Positions 32,695 to 41,086 of a DNA stretch of 48,447 nt are shown here, one piece after another. A program made the translations under genes and the position numbers. The DNA lies in NCBI GenBank assembly GCA_051652645.1, contig JBOFUP010000056.1:1-48447 (forward strand). Reading direction: 5' to 3'. The notes beneath the pieces were generated by a model that worked only from the letters and a program-made list of their open reading frames with translations, searched no databases and was not told where the DNA came from. Source of the stretch: UBA7332 sp051652645. GTDB taxonomy: Bacteria; Bacteroidota; Bacteroidia; Bacteroidales; UBA7332. Every line of letters starts with the position of its first letter. Position 1 is the stretch's first letter.

Positions 32695-34362
32695 TTATTT
32701 TATAGATACAGTACCCTTCTTAACTTGGTCTGCAACTCTAGATTTCTTGCTACTAAGAGAACTAGACTTAATAGATACTTTAGATGTTCTTGATCCTGTA
32801 ACTTTAAGAGTCTCTTCGCTATCAGGACAAGAGAAGCCTTCAACTTTCACATTCTTCACATTGTTAAGAATCAATGCTGCCCCTTTTTCTGGAACTATAT
32901 TAACGTTCTTCAAAACTACTCCATTAGCTTCTGAAAGCTCAGCACCAATTTCAGAGTATATTGAAGCATTCTCAACAACAACATTCTCAATATTCATCTC
33001 TGGCAAACCATTGAAGAACATTGCACGACGAGCTCCGCGACAAGCGATGTTAGTAATAAAGATATTACGGAAAGCAGGAGTCTCCTCTGTCACAGCAGGG
33101 ATATTCTCAACCTTTGCCAATCCCGATCCTTCTTCCAACTCTTCAACAGCAGATTTACCACCATAATACAAATCAAAAAGAAGTGGCTCTGTTGGAATAT
33201 TGATCATATTACAGTTATCAACATAAATATTCTCAACAACACCTCCACGACCGCGTGTAGATTTGAAACGAAGGCCAACATCTGTTCCTAAGAAGTGACA
33301 GTTACGAACAGATATATTCTTAACGCCACCAGACATCTCAGAACCAACAACGAATCCACCATGACCGTGATAAACGACACAGTTATCAACTATGACATTT
33401 TGGCAAGGCATACCACGTCGGCGGCCATCTTCATTCTTTCCAGACTTAATACATATTGCATCATCACCAACATCAAAAGTAGAGTTTACAACAATTGCAT
33501 TTGTACATGATTCAAGATCCAAACCATCACCATTCTGAGAGTACCAAGGGTTACGAACAGAAACACCATCAAGAATAACATTCTCACACATATTCGGGTG
33601 TAGGTTCCAGCTTGGGGAATTCTGGAAGGTAACTCCCTGCAGAAGTACATTCTTACAGCTAACAAAACTCAATAATACAGGACGAAGCCAATCTTTTACA
33701 TCATCCCATGTCTGTCCTTCTTTCAAAATAGGAACATTGAAGTTGCCTTCAGTTTGATTCCAGCCATTGAAGGATTTCTCCGTAGGAAACCAAAAATCCT
33801 TCTTTGAGTTCAACTTACCTTTTTTGATCAATTTACCCCATTGACCAGGTGTCATTTTTCCTTTCTTCACTGGTCTCCAAGCATCACCATTACCATCAAT
33901 AGTACCATTACCGGTAATAGCAATATTTGTAGCACCAATAGCATTAAGAGGAGCTATACAACGCTTAGTATCCAATCCCTCAAATGAAGTATCAATAAGC
34001 TCATAATCATCAAAGTTTGAGCTAAATACAATAACAGCACCATCTTTCAAGTGAAGATTAAGGTTACTAACGAAAGTGATTGGTCCTGTATACCAAACCC
34101 CTGCAGGGACTTCCACTGTTCCTCCACCTAAAGCCGACACCGCTTTAATAGCTTTAGCAAAAGCCTCAGTATTAAGAGTAACAGCATCTCCTTTTGCACC
34201 AAAATCAGTTACAGACACCTTGTTTGAAGGAATCTTAGCAACCTCTACTTTAGGCATTGAAAAGGGTAGGTTCTCATACAAGTAGTCATACTTTTCACCT
34301 GACTGAGCTATCACCGAAAGCGATATGATTGCAGCAAATAAAATTGCAGAAAATCTTTTCAT
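32695..34362 (-). CDS. GH28 polygalacturonase
   Basis: Hydrolyses alpha-1,4 bonds between galacturonic acid residues. The 555-aa protein has a signal peptide (to about residue 20), the start VTDFGAKGDAVTLNTEAFAKAI, and a beta-helix with all family motifs: Asn277-Gly-Asp279 (catalytic Asp), Asp300-Asp301 in VGDDAIC, His334 in HGHGGFVVG and Arg365-x-Lys367 in LRFKSTRG. The exo- or endo-acting mode cannot be fixed, but the length and the STRGRGG form resemble exo-acting bacterial enzymes. Lies 31 bases after uxaA in the same operon. Confidence 0.94.
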   Translation of the reverse strand: MKRFSAILFAAIISLSVIAQSGEKYDYLYENLPFSMPKVEVAKIPSNKVSVTDFGAKGDAVTLNTEAFAKAIKAVSALGGGTVEVPAGVWYTGPITFVSNLNLHLKDGAVIVFSSNFDDYELIDTSFEGLDTKRCIAPLNAIGATNIAITGNGTIDGNGDAWRPVKKGKMTPGQWGKLIKKGKLNSKKDFWFPTEKSFNGWNQTEGNFNVPILKEGQTWDDVKDWLRPVLLSFVSCKNVLLQGVTFQNSPSWNLHPNMCENVILDGVSVRNPWYSQNGDGLDLESCTNAIVVNSTFDVGDDAICIKSGKNEDGRRRGMPCQNVIVDNCVVYHGHGGFVVGSEMSGGVKNISVRNCHFLGTDVGLRFKSTRGRGGVVENIYVDNCNMINIPTEPLLFDLYYGGKSAVEELEEGSGLAKVENIPAVTEETPAFRNIFITNIACRGARRAMFFNGLPEMNIENVVVENASIYSEIGAELSEANGVVLKNVNIVPEKGAALILNNVKNVKVEGFSCPDSEETLKVTGSRTSKVSIKSSSLSSKKSRVADQVKKGTVSIK

Positions 34363-34393
34363 TACTATCTATTATTTATTAATAACCAACTAA

Positions 34394-35887
34394 TTAAAGC
34401 GTAACACCTGTTTTAAAGATTGCTATTTCTCTATAGCCTTTCTTCTCATTATTCACCAACTCTCCACTAGCTACTCTAATGAGATATTCTGTGAATCTAA
34501 CACAAGCATCCTCCATACTCTCTCCCTCCACAATAGTACCAGCATTAAAGTCAATCCATCCTGGTTTATTTTGAGACAAAAGTGTATTAGTAGAAATCTT
34601 CATTGTTGGCACAAATGTCCCAAACGGAGTTCCTCTACCTGTAGTGAATAGTACTATCTGGCAACCTGAAGAAGCTAAAGCTGTAGCTGCCACTAGGTCA
34701 TTGCCTGGTGAACTCAATAGATTCAATCCTGATTTCTTTATCCTATCACCATACATGAGCACATCCTTAACCACTGACTTTCCACACTTCTGAGTACATC
34801 CTAGAGACTTCTCTTCTAGTGTAGATATTCCTCCTGCTTTATTGCCCGGTGATGGATTCTCATATACAGGTTGATTATTTGCAATAAAGTACTCTTTAAA
34901 GTCATTTATCAAATGAACAGTACGATCAAACACATCAACACTTTCTGCTCTATCCATCAAAATAGTCTCCGCTCCGAACATCTCTGGGACCTCTGTTAGA
35001 ATTGATGTTCCTCCTTGAGCTATTAAAAAGTCAGAGAATTGACCCAACAGAGGATTGGCTGTAATACCAGAAAATCCGTCTGATCCACCGCACTTAAGAC
35101 CAACACGAAGGTCACTAAGGGGACAATCAGTTCGCTCATCTTTAGATACAATCTCATAGATTTCACGAAGATAAACCATACCATCTTCTAGCTCATCCTT
35201 TACCCTTTGTGTCTCCATGAATTTAACACGAGTGGTATCTATATCACCGAGCATCTCACGAAATGCACCTATCTGATTGTTTTCACAACCTAGACCAACA
35301 ACGAGCACACCTCCAACGTTTGGATGCATGACCATGTCTCGAAGTACCTTTCTGGTATTTTCATGATCTTCACCTAACTGAGAACATCCATAGTTATGAG
35401 GGAAGGCTATGATAGAGTCTACACCCTTACCATCGGTCTCTCTACGCAACTGGTCTGCCAACTTATTAACAATTCCGTTTACGCACCCAACAGTAGGTAT
35501 AATAAATATATCATTTCGGATACCAACCTCACCGTTCGCTCTTTTATAACCCTTGAAAGTCAAATTAGCTTTCTCAATATTCAACTCTTCAAGCTGTGGG
35601 CGATAACAGTAATCCAAAACACCAGAAAGGTTAGTTTTGATATTCTTCTCATTCACCCAAGCACCCTGCTCGATTGCCTCTCTAGCGTGGCCAATAGGAT
35701 AGCCATATTTTATAATATGCTCATCCGCCGCAAAACTCTTAAGAGCAAACTTATGCCCAGCTGGTATTTCCTCCAGAAGAGTAATAACCTCACCCTCGAT
35801 ATCAACAATCGTTCCTGCTGCCAAAGTATCTATAGCAACAATAACATTGTCTGCTGGATTAATCCTCAAATATGCAGTCTTATTCAT
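34394..35887 (-). CDS. uxaA: Altronate dehydratase (fused UxaA)
   Basis: Converts D-altronate to 2-keto-3-deoxy-D-gluconate in galacturonate catabolism; cytoplasmic, iron-dependent. The 497-aa protein has the full-length layout: an N-terminal SAF domain (about 1-95), then the dehydratase domain with GYKRANGEVGIRNDIFIIPTVGCVN, FPHNYGCSQLGEDHENT, LKCGGSDGFSGITANP and GRGTPFGTFVPTMKISTN near the C-terminus. Conserved Cys residues suited to a metal or cluster site are visible (VGCVN, YGCSQ, LKCGG). Follows uxaB by 48 bases. Confidence 0.95.
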   Translation of the reverse strand: MNKTAYLRINPADNVIVAIDTLAAGTIVDIEGEVITLLEEIPAGHKFALKSFAADEHIIKYGYPIGHAREAIEQGAWVNEKNIKTNLSGVLDYCYRPQLEELNIEKANLTFKGYKRANGEVGIRNDIFIIPTVGCVNGIVNKLADQLRRETDGKGVDSIIAFPHNYGCSQLGEDHENTRKVLRDMVMHPNVGGVLVVGLGCENNQIGAFREMLGDIDTTRVKFMETQRVKDELEDGMVYLREIYEIVSKDERTDCPLSDLRVGLKCGGSDGFSGITANPLLGQFSDFLIAQGGTSILTEVPEMFGAETILMDRAESVDVFDRTVHLINDFKEYFIANNQPVYENPSPGNKAGGISTLEEKSLGCTQKCGKSVVKDVLMYGDRIKKSGLNLLSSPGNDLVAATALASSGCQIVLFTTGRGTPFGTFVPTMKISTNTLLSQNKPGWIDFNAGTIVEGESMEDACVRFTEYLIRVASGELVNNEKKGYREIAIFKTGVTL

Positions 35888-35935
35888 ATCTTACGAATAG
35901 TATTTCCTTTAAATGTAAAAATTGAGTTATCTCAA

Positions 35936-37375
35936 TCAAAGAATAGACTTAACTGTTTCCATCATTCCATTATTCAATACAGAAGAGATATAAGAGCTCA
36001 ACTTCTCTTGCAAACCTGGAATAGTAGTCAAATCCTCACCCCAAATAAATGAAGCTTTAAGCACTCCTTCAGTAACAACATTTACATCATTTGAGCTCCA
36101 TAAATTGTTCAATAGCTCCATGATTGCAGCGTCATCGTTAGGCTTAATCTCATCATTTCCACGCTTACCACCTTTGTAATAAACACATATAGCAGCCAAA
36201 CCTAATACCAACGCAGATGGTAATTCACCCTTACGCTCTAGGTAAAGCTTCACAGCAGGAAGATCTCTTGTCTTAAACTTAGGGAAAGAGTTCAACATAA
36301 TACTCGTTACCATATGCTTAACAAATGGATTACGGAAACGGTCTATAACATCATTAGAGAATTCAACCAACTCCGATTCTGGTAGATCCAAAGATGCCAA
36401 TAACTCTTGGTACATTGCCTTACGAACATAAGCACCAATAACTTCATGATCAACACACTCTGCAACAGTATCCAATCCACTCAAGTAACCAACTGGTGAC
36501 AATACAGTGTGAGGGCCGTTCAAAAGAGTAACCTTACGATCACGATAAGGCTTCATGCTAGAGACAAAAAGAACATTCAATCCAGCTTTGTCAGCAGGAA
36601 ATTCACTCTTTACGATTTCTGGAGCCTCAACAACCAATAAATGGAAAACCTCACCCTCAACTACTAAGTTGTCATTATAACCAACCTCCTCTTTAATCTC
36701 ATTGATTGTTTCACGAGGGAATCCTGGCACAATACGGTCAACCAAAGTATTGCAGTAGTAGTTCGCCGTCTCAACCCACTCTTTAAATTCAGCACCTAGA
36801 TTCCAAAGATCTACATACTGCAAGATAGCTTTAAGAAGGTTATCTCCATTACGATCAATAAGTTCGCAAGGCATAACTATAAAACCTTTATCTTTTGCAC
36901 CTGAAACAACTTTAAAGCGATGGTACATCAATTGAGTTAGTTTACCTGGAAAAGATTTTGCAGGCGCATCCTCAAACTTATCTGTAGCATCAAAACAAAT
37001 ACCAGCTTCTGTTGTATTTGATATAATAAAGCGATTGTTTAAATCCTCTGCAAGAGCAATGTATGCTTCATGTTGAGTATAAGGGTTGATGCCTTTGTTA
37101 ATTACATCAATCAGCTGAACTCTACGAACAGCCTCTCCCTTTTCCAATCCTTTTTCAACAAGGTGGTACAAGCACTCTTGATCCTCCAACATCGACACCA
37201 TACCCTGTTCGATTGGTTGAACCACTGTTACTCCTGAATTAAATCCAACCTTATTATTCATCTCAAATACCATCCAGTCGATGAATGCACGCAAGAAGTT
37301 CCCCTCTCCGAATTGAATAATACGATTAGGATAGCTCTTAGCCTCCGTAGCTGTTGATCTGTTTAATGTTTTCAT
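35936..37375 (-). CDS. uxaB: Tagaturonate reductase
   Basis: NADH-dependent reduction of D-tagaturonate to D-altronate, the second step after UxaC. 479 aa, of the mannitol dehydrogenase family: N-terminal Rossmann domain from RIIQFGEGNFLRAFIDWM (about 18-35), ISNTTEAGI, and the helical C-terminal domain with LNGPHTVLSPVGYLSG and RFRNPFVKHMVTSIMLNSFPKFK. The absence of the mannitol/fructuronate-specific pattern and the neighbouring uxaA and uxaC support tagaturonate as substrate. Begins 15 bases after the LacI-type regulator gene, so the two share a promoter. Confidence 0.94.
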   Translation of the reverse strand: MKTLNRSTATEAKSYPNRIIQFGEGNFLRAFIDWMVFEMNNKVGFNSGVTVVQPIEQGMVSMLEDQECLYHLVEKGLEKGEAVRRVQLIDVINKGINPYTQHEAYIALAEDLNNRFIISNTTEAGICFDATDKFEDAPAKSFPGKLTQLMYHRFKVVSGAKDKGFIVMPCELIDRNGDNLLKAILQYVDLWNLGAEFKEWVETANYYCNTLVDRIVPGFPRETINEIKEEVGYNDNLVVEGEVFHLLVVEAPEIVKSEFPADKAGLNVLFVSSMKPYRDRKVTLLNGPHTVLSPVGYLSGLDTVAECVDHEVIGAYVRKAMYQELLASLDLPESELVEFSNDVIDRFRNPFVKHMVTSIMLNSFPKFKTRDLPAVKLYLERKGELPSALVLGLAAICVYYKGGKRGNDEIKPNDDAAIMELLNNLWSSNDVNVVTEGVLKASFIWGEDLTTIPGLQEKLSSYISSVLNNGMMETVKSIL

Positions 37376-37390
37376 CTCTATTTATTTAGT

Positions 37391-38464
37391 TTACATATAT
37401 TCAAAGTCGCAATAGTAATCAATATTATCTGCTGTCAAAATATCCAAAGGCATATAATTAACAGCTGTAACCGGCTGCTTGAAAATTATACCATCACACA
37501 GCACCTTAACACTCTTATACCCCTGTATCTCTGGCCTTTGACCTATCAAGTAATGTATAGTCCCTTTTTTCAAGCACTCTACATTCTTTTCTAATGCATC
37601 AAAACCAATAACTTGAAGATCTTTACCATTAACGAGATCTAAATTTTCTCCAATGAGGTAACTTCTTGAGTTAAATATAACAGCCCCACGAGTACCTGGA
37701 TATTTTCTCAAAAGACTCTCTATCTGATATCTTGCTTCTATCTCATCATTGATAGGTATCTCTATTGTATGAATCTGATAATTTAGATTCATATCTTCAG
37801 CACATCTTAAAAAGCCTTGTTTTCTGCTTGCTGTTTGATTGGAGTAGATCCCTTGACGTTTTGAATGAAACAATGCAATCTCGCTACCCTTAGGAACACT
37901 TGTCATCATAAGCTTACACGCAAGATACCCACTTTTGAATGAGTCCTGACCATAGTATGCAAATGAGCACTCCCCTTCTATTTTTGAATCAAAGAATACA
38001 TAAGGTATATTCCTAAAGGCTAGCTCCTTCAAGAACTGAACTGTCTCCTCTCTGAAGACAGGAGCCAACAATATAGCTTGTGGCTCATGATTAAGCGCTA
38101 CTTGAACTGCTTTTTTAAATGAATCAACATCATATTGATCAAATAATACTGGTTGAAGAACGACATTCACAGAGATATACTCTCTTTCAGCTTTACGAAT
38201 ACCACTCTCTATAGAATCCCAATAATCACCTGGTGAGTGAATTGGCATCATATAAACAAACTTATGCTCTTTGCGCTTAGAGGCCAAAGCCGAAGCAAAA
38301 ACATTAGGTTTATAGTTTAGTTCTCTTAATACTTTCTCTACCTTCTCCTTACTCTCTTGAGAGACTTCCCCTCTTGAGTGCAGTACTCTATCAACTGTCC
38401 CTGCCGAGACACCTGCAAGCTCTGCTATATCTTTTATCCTTATAGGTTTACTCTTTTGTTCCAT
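37391..38464 (-). CDS. LacI-family transcriptional regulator of the pectin/galacturonate locus
   Basis: 357 aa from the ATG at 38464; the frame could be extended to a TTG at 38473. The N-terminal helix-turn-helix with hinge helix (IRIKDIAELAGVSAGTVDRVLH, about 8-30) is followed by a periplasmic-binding-protein-like effector domain (KFVYMMPIHSPGDYWDSIESGIRKAE onward) and GIFSNQT-like sugar-binding loops. It resembles the LacI regulators with GTVDRVLH in the recognition helix. It is divergent from uxaC and first in the uxaBA operon. TCGTG-N6-CACGA elements at both promoters are its likely operators; the inducer is probably a galacturonate derivative. Confidence 0.92.
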   Translation of the reverse strand: MEQKSKPIRIKDIAELAGVSAGTVDRVLHSRGEVSQESKEKVEKVLRELNYKPNVFASALASKRKEHKFVYMMPIHSPGDYWDSIESGIRKAEREYISVNVVLQPVLFDQYDVDSFKKAVQVALNHEPQAILLAPVFREETVQFLKELAFRNIPYVFFDSKIEGECSFAYYGQDSFKSGYLACKLMMTSVPKGSEIALFHSKRQGIYSNQTASRKQGFLRCAEDMNLNYQIHTIEIPINDEIEARYQIESLLRKYPGTRGAVIFNSRSYLIGENLDLVNGKDLQVIGFDALEKNVECLKKGTIHYLIGQRPEIQGYKSVKVLCDGIIFKQPVTAVNYMPLDILTADNIDYYCDFEYM

Positions 38465-38482
38465 ATGTAACAACTCTTTTAT

Positions 38483-38498
38483 TCGTGCACGAACACAA
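38483..38498. promoter_or_regulatory. LacI-type operator at the lacI-uxaBA promoter
   Basis: TCGTGCACGAACACAA matches TCGTG-N6-CACGA with one mismatch. It overlaps the -7 box of the regulator gene and the expected start point, so binding would give autorepression. Confidence 0.65.
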
Positions 38499-38524
38499 AA
38501 GTAACAATATATTTTGATTTACAA
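38496..38524 (-). promoter_or_regulatory. Promoter of the lacI-uxaB-uxaA-GH28-DUF4861 operon
   Basis: On the minus strand TTG (38524-38522) and TACTTTTG (38503-38496) are 18 bases apart. The start codon lies about 30 bases downstream. Confidence 0.65.
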
Positions 38525-38543
38525 AAAAAAACCTATACTTTCG
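38514..38543 (+). promoter_or_regulatory. Promoter of uxaC
   Basis: TTG (38514-38516) and TACTTTCG (38536-38543) are 19 bases apart; the -7 box differs from TAnnTTTG by one base. The operator at 38541-38556 overlaps its end. Confidence 0.6.
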
Positions 38544-38556
38544 TGGACGAACACGA
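38541..38556. promoter_or_regulatory. LacI-type operator at the uxaC promoter
   Basis: TCGTGGACGAACACGA is an exact TCGTG-N6-CACGA site covering the uxaC transcription start area. Its centre is 58 bases from that of the lacI operator. Confidence 0.7.
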
Positions 38557-38595
38557 TAGAGAAACATATATAACTCATTAAATAAACTCATCGCT

Positions 38596-40002
38596 ATGAA
38601 GCAATTTATGGATCAAAACTTTGTGCTTGAGACTAAAACAGCACAAGATCTTTACCACAATCATGCGGCTAAAATGCCTATCATCGACTACCATTGCCAC
38701 TTAGTTCCTGAGCAAATCGCCAACGATCGCCGTTTCGATAACCTAGGACAAATATGGCTTGAGGGCGACCACTACAAATGGAGAGCAATGCGTACGAATG
38801 GTGTAAATGAGAAATATTGTACTGGAAGCGAGACTTCTTGGTATGAAAAATTCGAGAAATGGGCTGAAACAGTTCCATATACAATGCGTAACCCTCTTTA
38901 CCATTGGACACACCTAGAGCTACGTAGAGCTTTTGGTGTTGACACCATCCTAAACCCATCTACTGCTAGAGAGATATTTGACGAATGTACTGCAAAACTT
39001 CAAACCCCTGAATACAGCGCACGCAATCTAATGCGCAAGTTCAACGTTGAGCTAGTTTGTACAACAGATGACCCAATCGACTCACTTGAACACCATATCA
39101 AGATCAAGGAGGATGGGTTTGAAGTTAAAGTATTACCTACATGGAGACCAGACAAAGCTATGGCTGTTGAAGTTCCAGAACTATTCATTCAGTATGTTGA
39201 AAAACTATCTGAAGTTTCAGGAGTAACTATTTCAAACTTTGCTGATCTCATAAAAGCCATTGAGGTGCGCCACGACTTTTTTGCAAGCGTAGGTTGTAAA
39301 CTCTCTGACCACGGAATTGAAGAGTTCTATGCAGAAGATTACACACAAGCAGAGATAGATGCAATCTTCAACAAAGTTTACGGTGGTAAGGCTTTGAATA
39401 TGGAGGAAATTCTAAAGTTCAAATCTTGTATGATGTATGAGTTTGCAGTGATGGACTGGAAAAAAGGTTGGACACAGCAGCTACACTACGGTGTAATCCG
39501 TAACAATAATACTCGTCTTTTTGCTAAACTAGGACCAGACACAGGATTTGACTCTATTGGTGACTTCTCTGTTGCTAAAAACATGGCAAAATTCCTCAAT
39601 CGTCTTGACACTGAAGATAAGTTAGCTAAGACTATCATATACAATATCAACCCACGTGACAACGATTTGATATCTACAATGCTTGGTAACTTCCAAGATG
39701 GATCGGTTGCTGGTAAGATACAGTTTGGTTCAGGATGGTGGTTCCTTGATCAAAAAGTAGGAATGGAAAATCAGATGAACTCACTTTCTGTTCTTGGTCT
39801 TCTTAGCCGTTTCGTTGGTATGCTAACCGACTCACGCAGCTTCCTTTCATACCCAAGACACGAATACTTCCGTAGAATACTTTGTAATCTAATTGGAAAT
39901 GACATAGAACGAGGAGAACTTCCTGCTTCAGAGCTTGAATTCATTGGCCAAATGGTAGAAGACATCTGCTATAATAACGCTAAGAACTATCTGAAATTCT
40001 AA
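38596..40002 (+). CDS. uxaC: Glucuronate/galacturonate isomerase
   Basis: First cytoplasmic step: isomerises D-galacturonate to D-tagaturonate (and D-glucuronate to D-fructuronate). 468 aa, the usual UxaC length, an amidohydrolase-fold enzyme. Conserved elements include MPIIDYHCHLVPEQIANDRRF near residue 28, WRAMRTNGV, WAETVPYTMRNPLYHWTHLELRRAFG, VCTTDDPIDSLEHH, LPTWRPDKAM and the C-terminal GWWFLDQKVGMENQMNSLS with TDSRSFLSYPRHEYFRRI. It is single-gene, divergent from the regulator, and ends before two terminators. Confidence 0.97.
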   Translation: MKQFMDQNFVLETKTAQDLYHNHAAKMPIIDYHCHLVPEQIANDRRFDNLGQIWLEGDHYKWRAMRTNGVNEKYCTGSETSWYEKFEKWAETVPYTMRNPLYHWTHLELRRAFGVDTILNPSTAREIFDECTAKLQTPEYSARNLMRKFNVELVCTTDDPIDSLEHHIKIKEDGFEVKVLPTWRPDKAMAVEVPELFIQYVEKLSEVSGVTISNFADLIKAIEVRHDFFASVGCKLSDHGIEEFYAEDYTQAEIDAIFNKVYGGKALNMEEILKFKSCMMYEFAVMDWKKGWTQQLHYGVIRNNNTRLFAKLGPDTGFDSIGDFSVAKNMAKFLNRLDTEDKLAKTIIYNINPRDNDLISTMLGNFQDGSVAGKIQFGSGWWFLDQKVGMENQMNSLSVLGLLSRFVGMLTDSRSFLSYPRHEYFRRILCNLIGNDIERGELPASELEFIGQMVEDICYNNAKNYLKF

Positions 40003-40044
40003 TTCACATAATAGCATACCAGATAGATAATAATAGATTTGAAT

Positions 40045-40084
40045 AATTAGGGTGATCATTTCAACTGGAATGATCACCCTAATT
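40045..40084. terminator. Terminator of uxaC
   Basis: AATTAGGGTGATCATT and AATGATCACCCTAATT form a 16-bp perfect hairpin with an 8-base loop, 43 bases after the uxaC stop. Confidence 0.75.
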
Positions 40085-40125
40085 GCATTTAACATCCTCC
40101 CAACCTTTACTCTCCAGTTAGATGA

Positions 40126-40168
40126 TCAAAAAAAGGTCTGAATCCTGCAATAGGATTCAGACCTTTTT
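40126..40168. terminator. Second, bidirectional terminator-like hairpin
   Basis: AAAAGGTCTGAATCCT (40131-40146) and AGGATTCAGACCTTTT (40152-40167) pair with a 5-base loop and are bordered by A and T runs on both strands. No gene lies between it and the uxaC terminator. Confidence 0.7.
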
Positions 40169-40685
40169 GGTTTAGACTCTGGGCAACCTCTTGTCAGTTA
40201 GTAGCTAAACTTTTAATACCTAACTGCAAGAACGAAGAGTTTACTTATTATGTGATTAAACAAATCACTATTAAGAAAACAACTAAATCATCACACAAAG
40301 TCTTAGCTTTAATGATTTGCATCTCGACTCCCTATCATTTAGCTTAAAAACTCTATGAGATTTTGTAAATTACAGTATGGTTGAAAGACTTAAAACAATA
40401 AGTTAATGTAAAATCATAACCTGAAGATCTTAATTACAAATGGTGTAGATAGAGAATCTAGAATATTATTGCCTAAGAATTTAAAAGAGGTATCCACTTA
40501 ATCAATTTTTCAGAATGGGTATATCTTGACTATATATTGTTTGTCAAGTGTTATATAGAGAACACCTTTGATTGATACTTAAAACTATCCACTCTTGAAC
40601 ATCAACTATTAGAGTAGATTAGTTAAAAAGAATCCCCTACTATAATAAAAGCAGGTAGTTTGTATCACAAAGTACTAAATGTTTA

Positions 40686-40693
40686 TATATTTG
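40686..40693 (+). promoter_or_regulatory. Probable -7 box of the padR operon
   Basis: TATATTTG matches TAnnTTTG, with a TTTG at 40659-40662 upstream but with a long 23-base spacer. The box lies inside the N-terminal extension of the longest reading frame, which argues for the ATG at 40724 as the true start. Confidence 0.55.
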
Positions 40694-40723
40694 CACCCGG
40701 AACAATCAAATAAGAGATCCATT

Positions 40724-41083
40724 ATGAACCTAGAGAACGTTAAATCGCAGATGCGAAAGGGTATGCTTGAGTACTGCATACTACTAATAATAAGCAAAGA
40801 GCCCGCATATGTCTCTGATATAATTCAGCAACTCAAAGAGGCTAAGCTTATTGTTGTTGAAGGAACGCTTTACCCTCTTCTGACAAGATTAAAAAATGCA
40901 GAACTACTCTCCTACTATTGGGTGGAATCTACACAAGGACCACCTCGAAAATATTTCGAGCTTACAGAGCATGGCGTAGGAATCTTAAACGAGCTAAGAG
41001 ACTCTTGGCTAGAGATAGAGTCTGCCGTTAATCACCTCAATGAGACAATCTTAACTAATAACAACCTAGAAACAATTAAGTAA
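40724..41083 (+). CDS. PadR-family transcriptional regulator
   Basis: 119 aa from the ATG at 40724 (MNLENVKSQMRKGMLEYCIL, the start I know from Bacteroidota homologues). A longer frame begins at 40679 but would place its first codons over the promoter. Winged helix-turn-helix of the PadR type: YVSDIIQQLKEAKLIVVEGTLYPLLTRLKNAELL, then the wing WVESTQGPPRKYFELTEHG and a C-terminal dimerisation helix. It lies 3 bases before a PspC-domain gene, the partner it commonly has in this phylum, and probably controls this operon, perhaps in response to envelope stress. Confidence 0.9.
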   Translation: MNLENVKSQMRKGMLEYCILLIISKEPAYVSDIIQQLKEAKLIVVEGTLYPLLTRLKNAELLSYYWVESTQGPPRKYFELTEHGVGILNELRDSWLEIESAVNHLNETILTNNNLETIK

Positions 41084-41086
41084 GAT

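Larger units (their letters stand above)
40003..40685. other. Non-coding region between uxaC and padR
   Basis: About 680 bases. It holds two strong hairpins (listed separately) in the first 170 bases. From 40170 to 40650 the sequence is AT-rich with no convincing frame, RNA gene, TAnnTTTG promoter or repeat that I can recognise. Confidence 0.5.

Noticed and set aside
32747..33166. 139-codon open frame antisense to GH28
   Set aside because: Shadow of the polygalacturonase gene; no signal of its own.
35396..36052. 218-codon open frame on the plus strand across the uxaB/uxaA junction
   Set aside because: It is antisense to two well-supported genes, and its composition is a by-product of their codon use; no family match and no promoter were seen.
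40679..40723. N-terminal extension of the PadR protein to the ATG at 40679
   Set aside because: The extension spans the -7 box TATATTTG, and the start MNLENVKSQMRKGML at 40724 is the usual one for this family.
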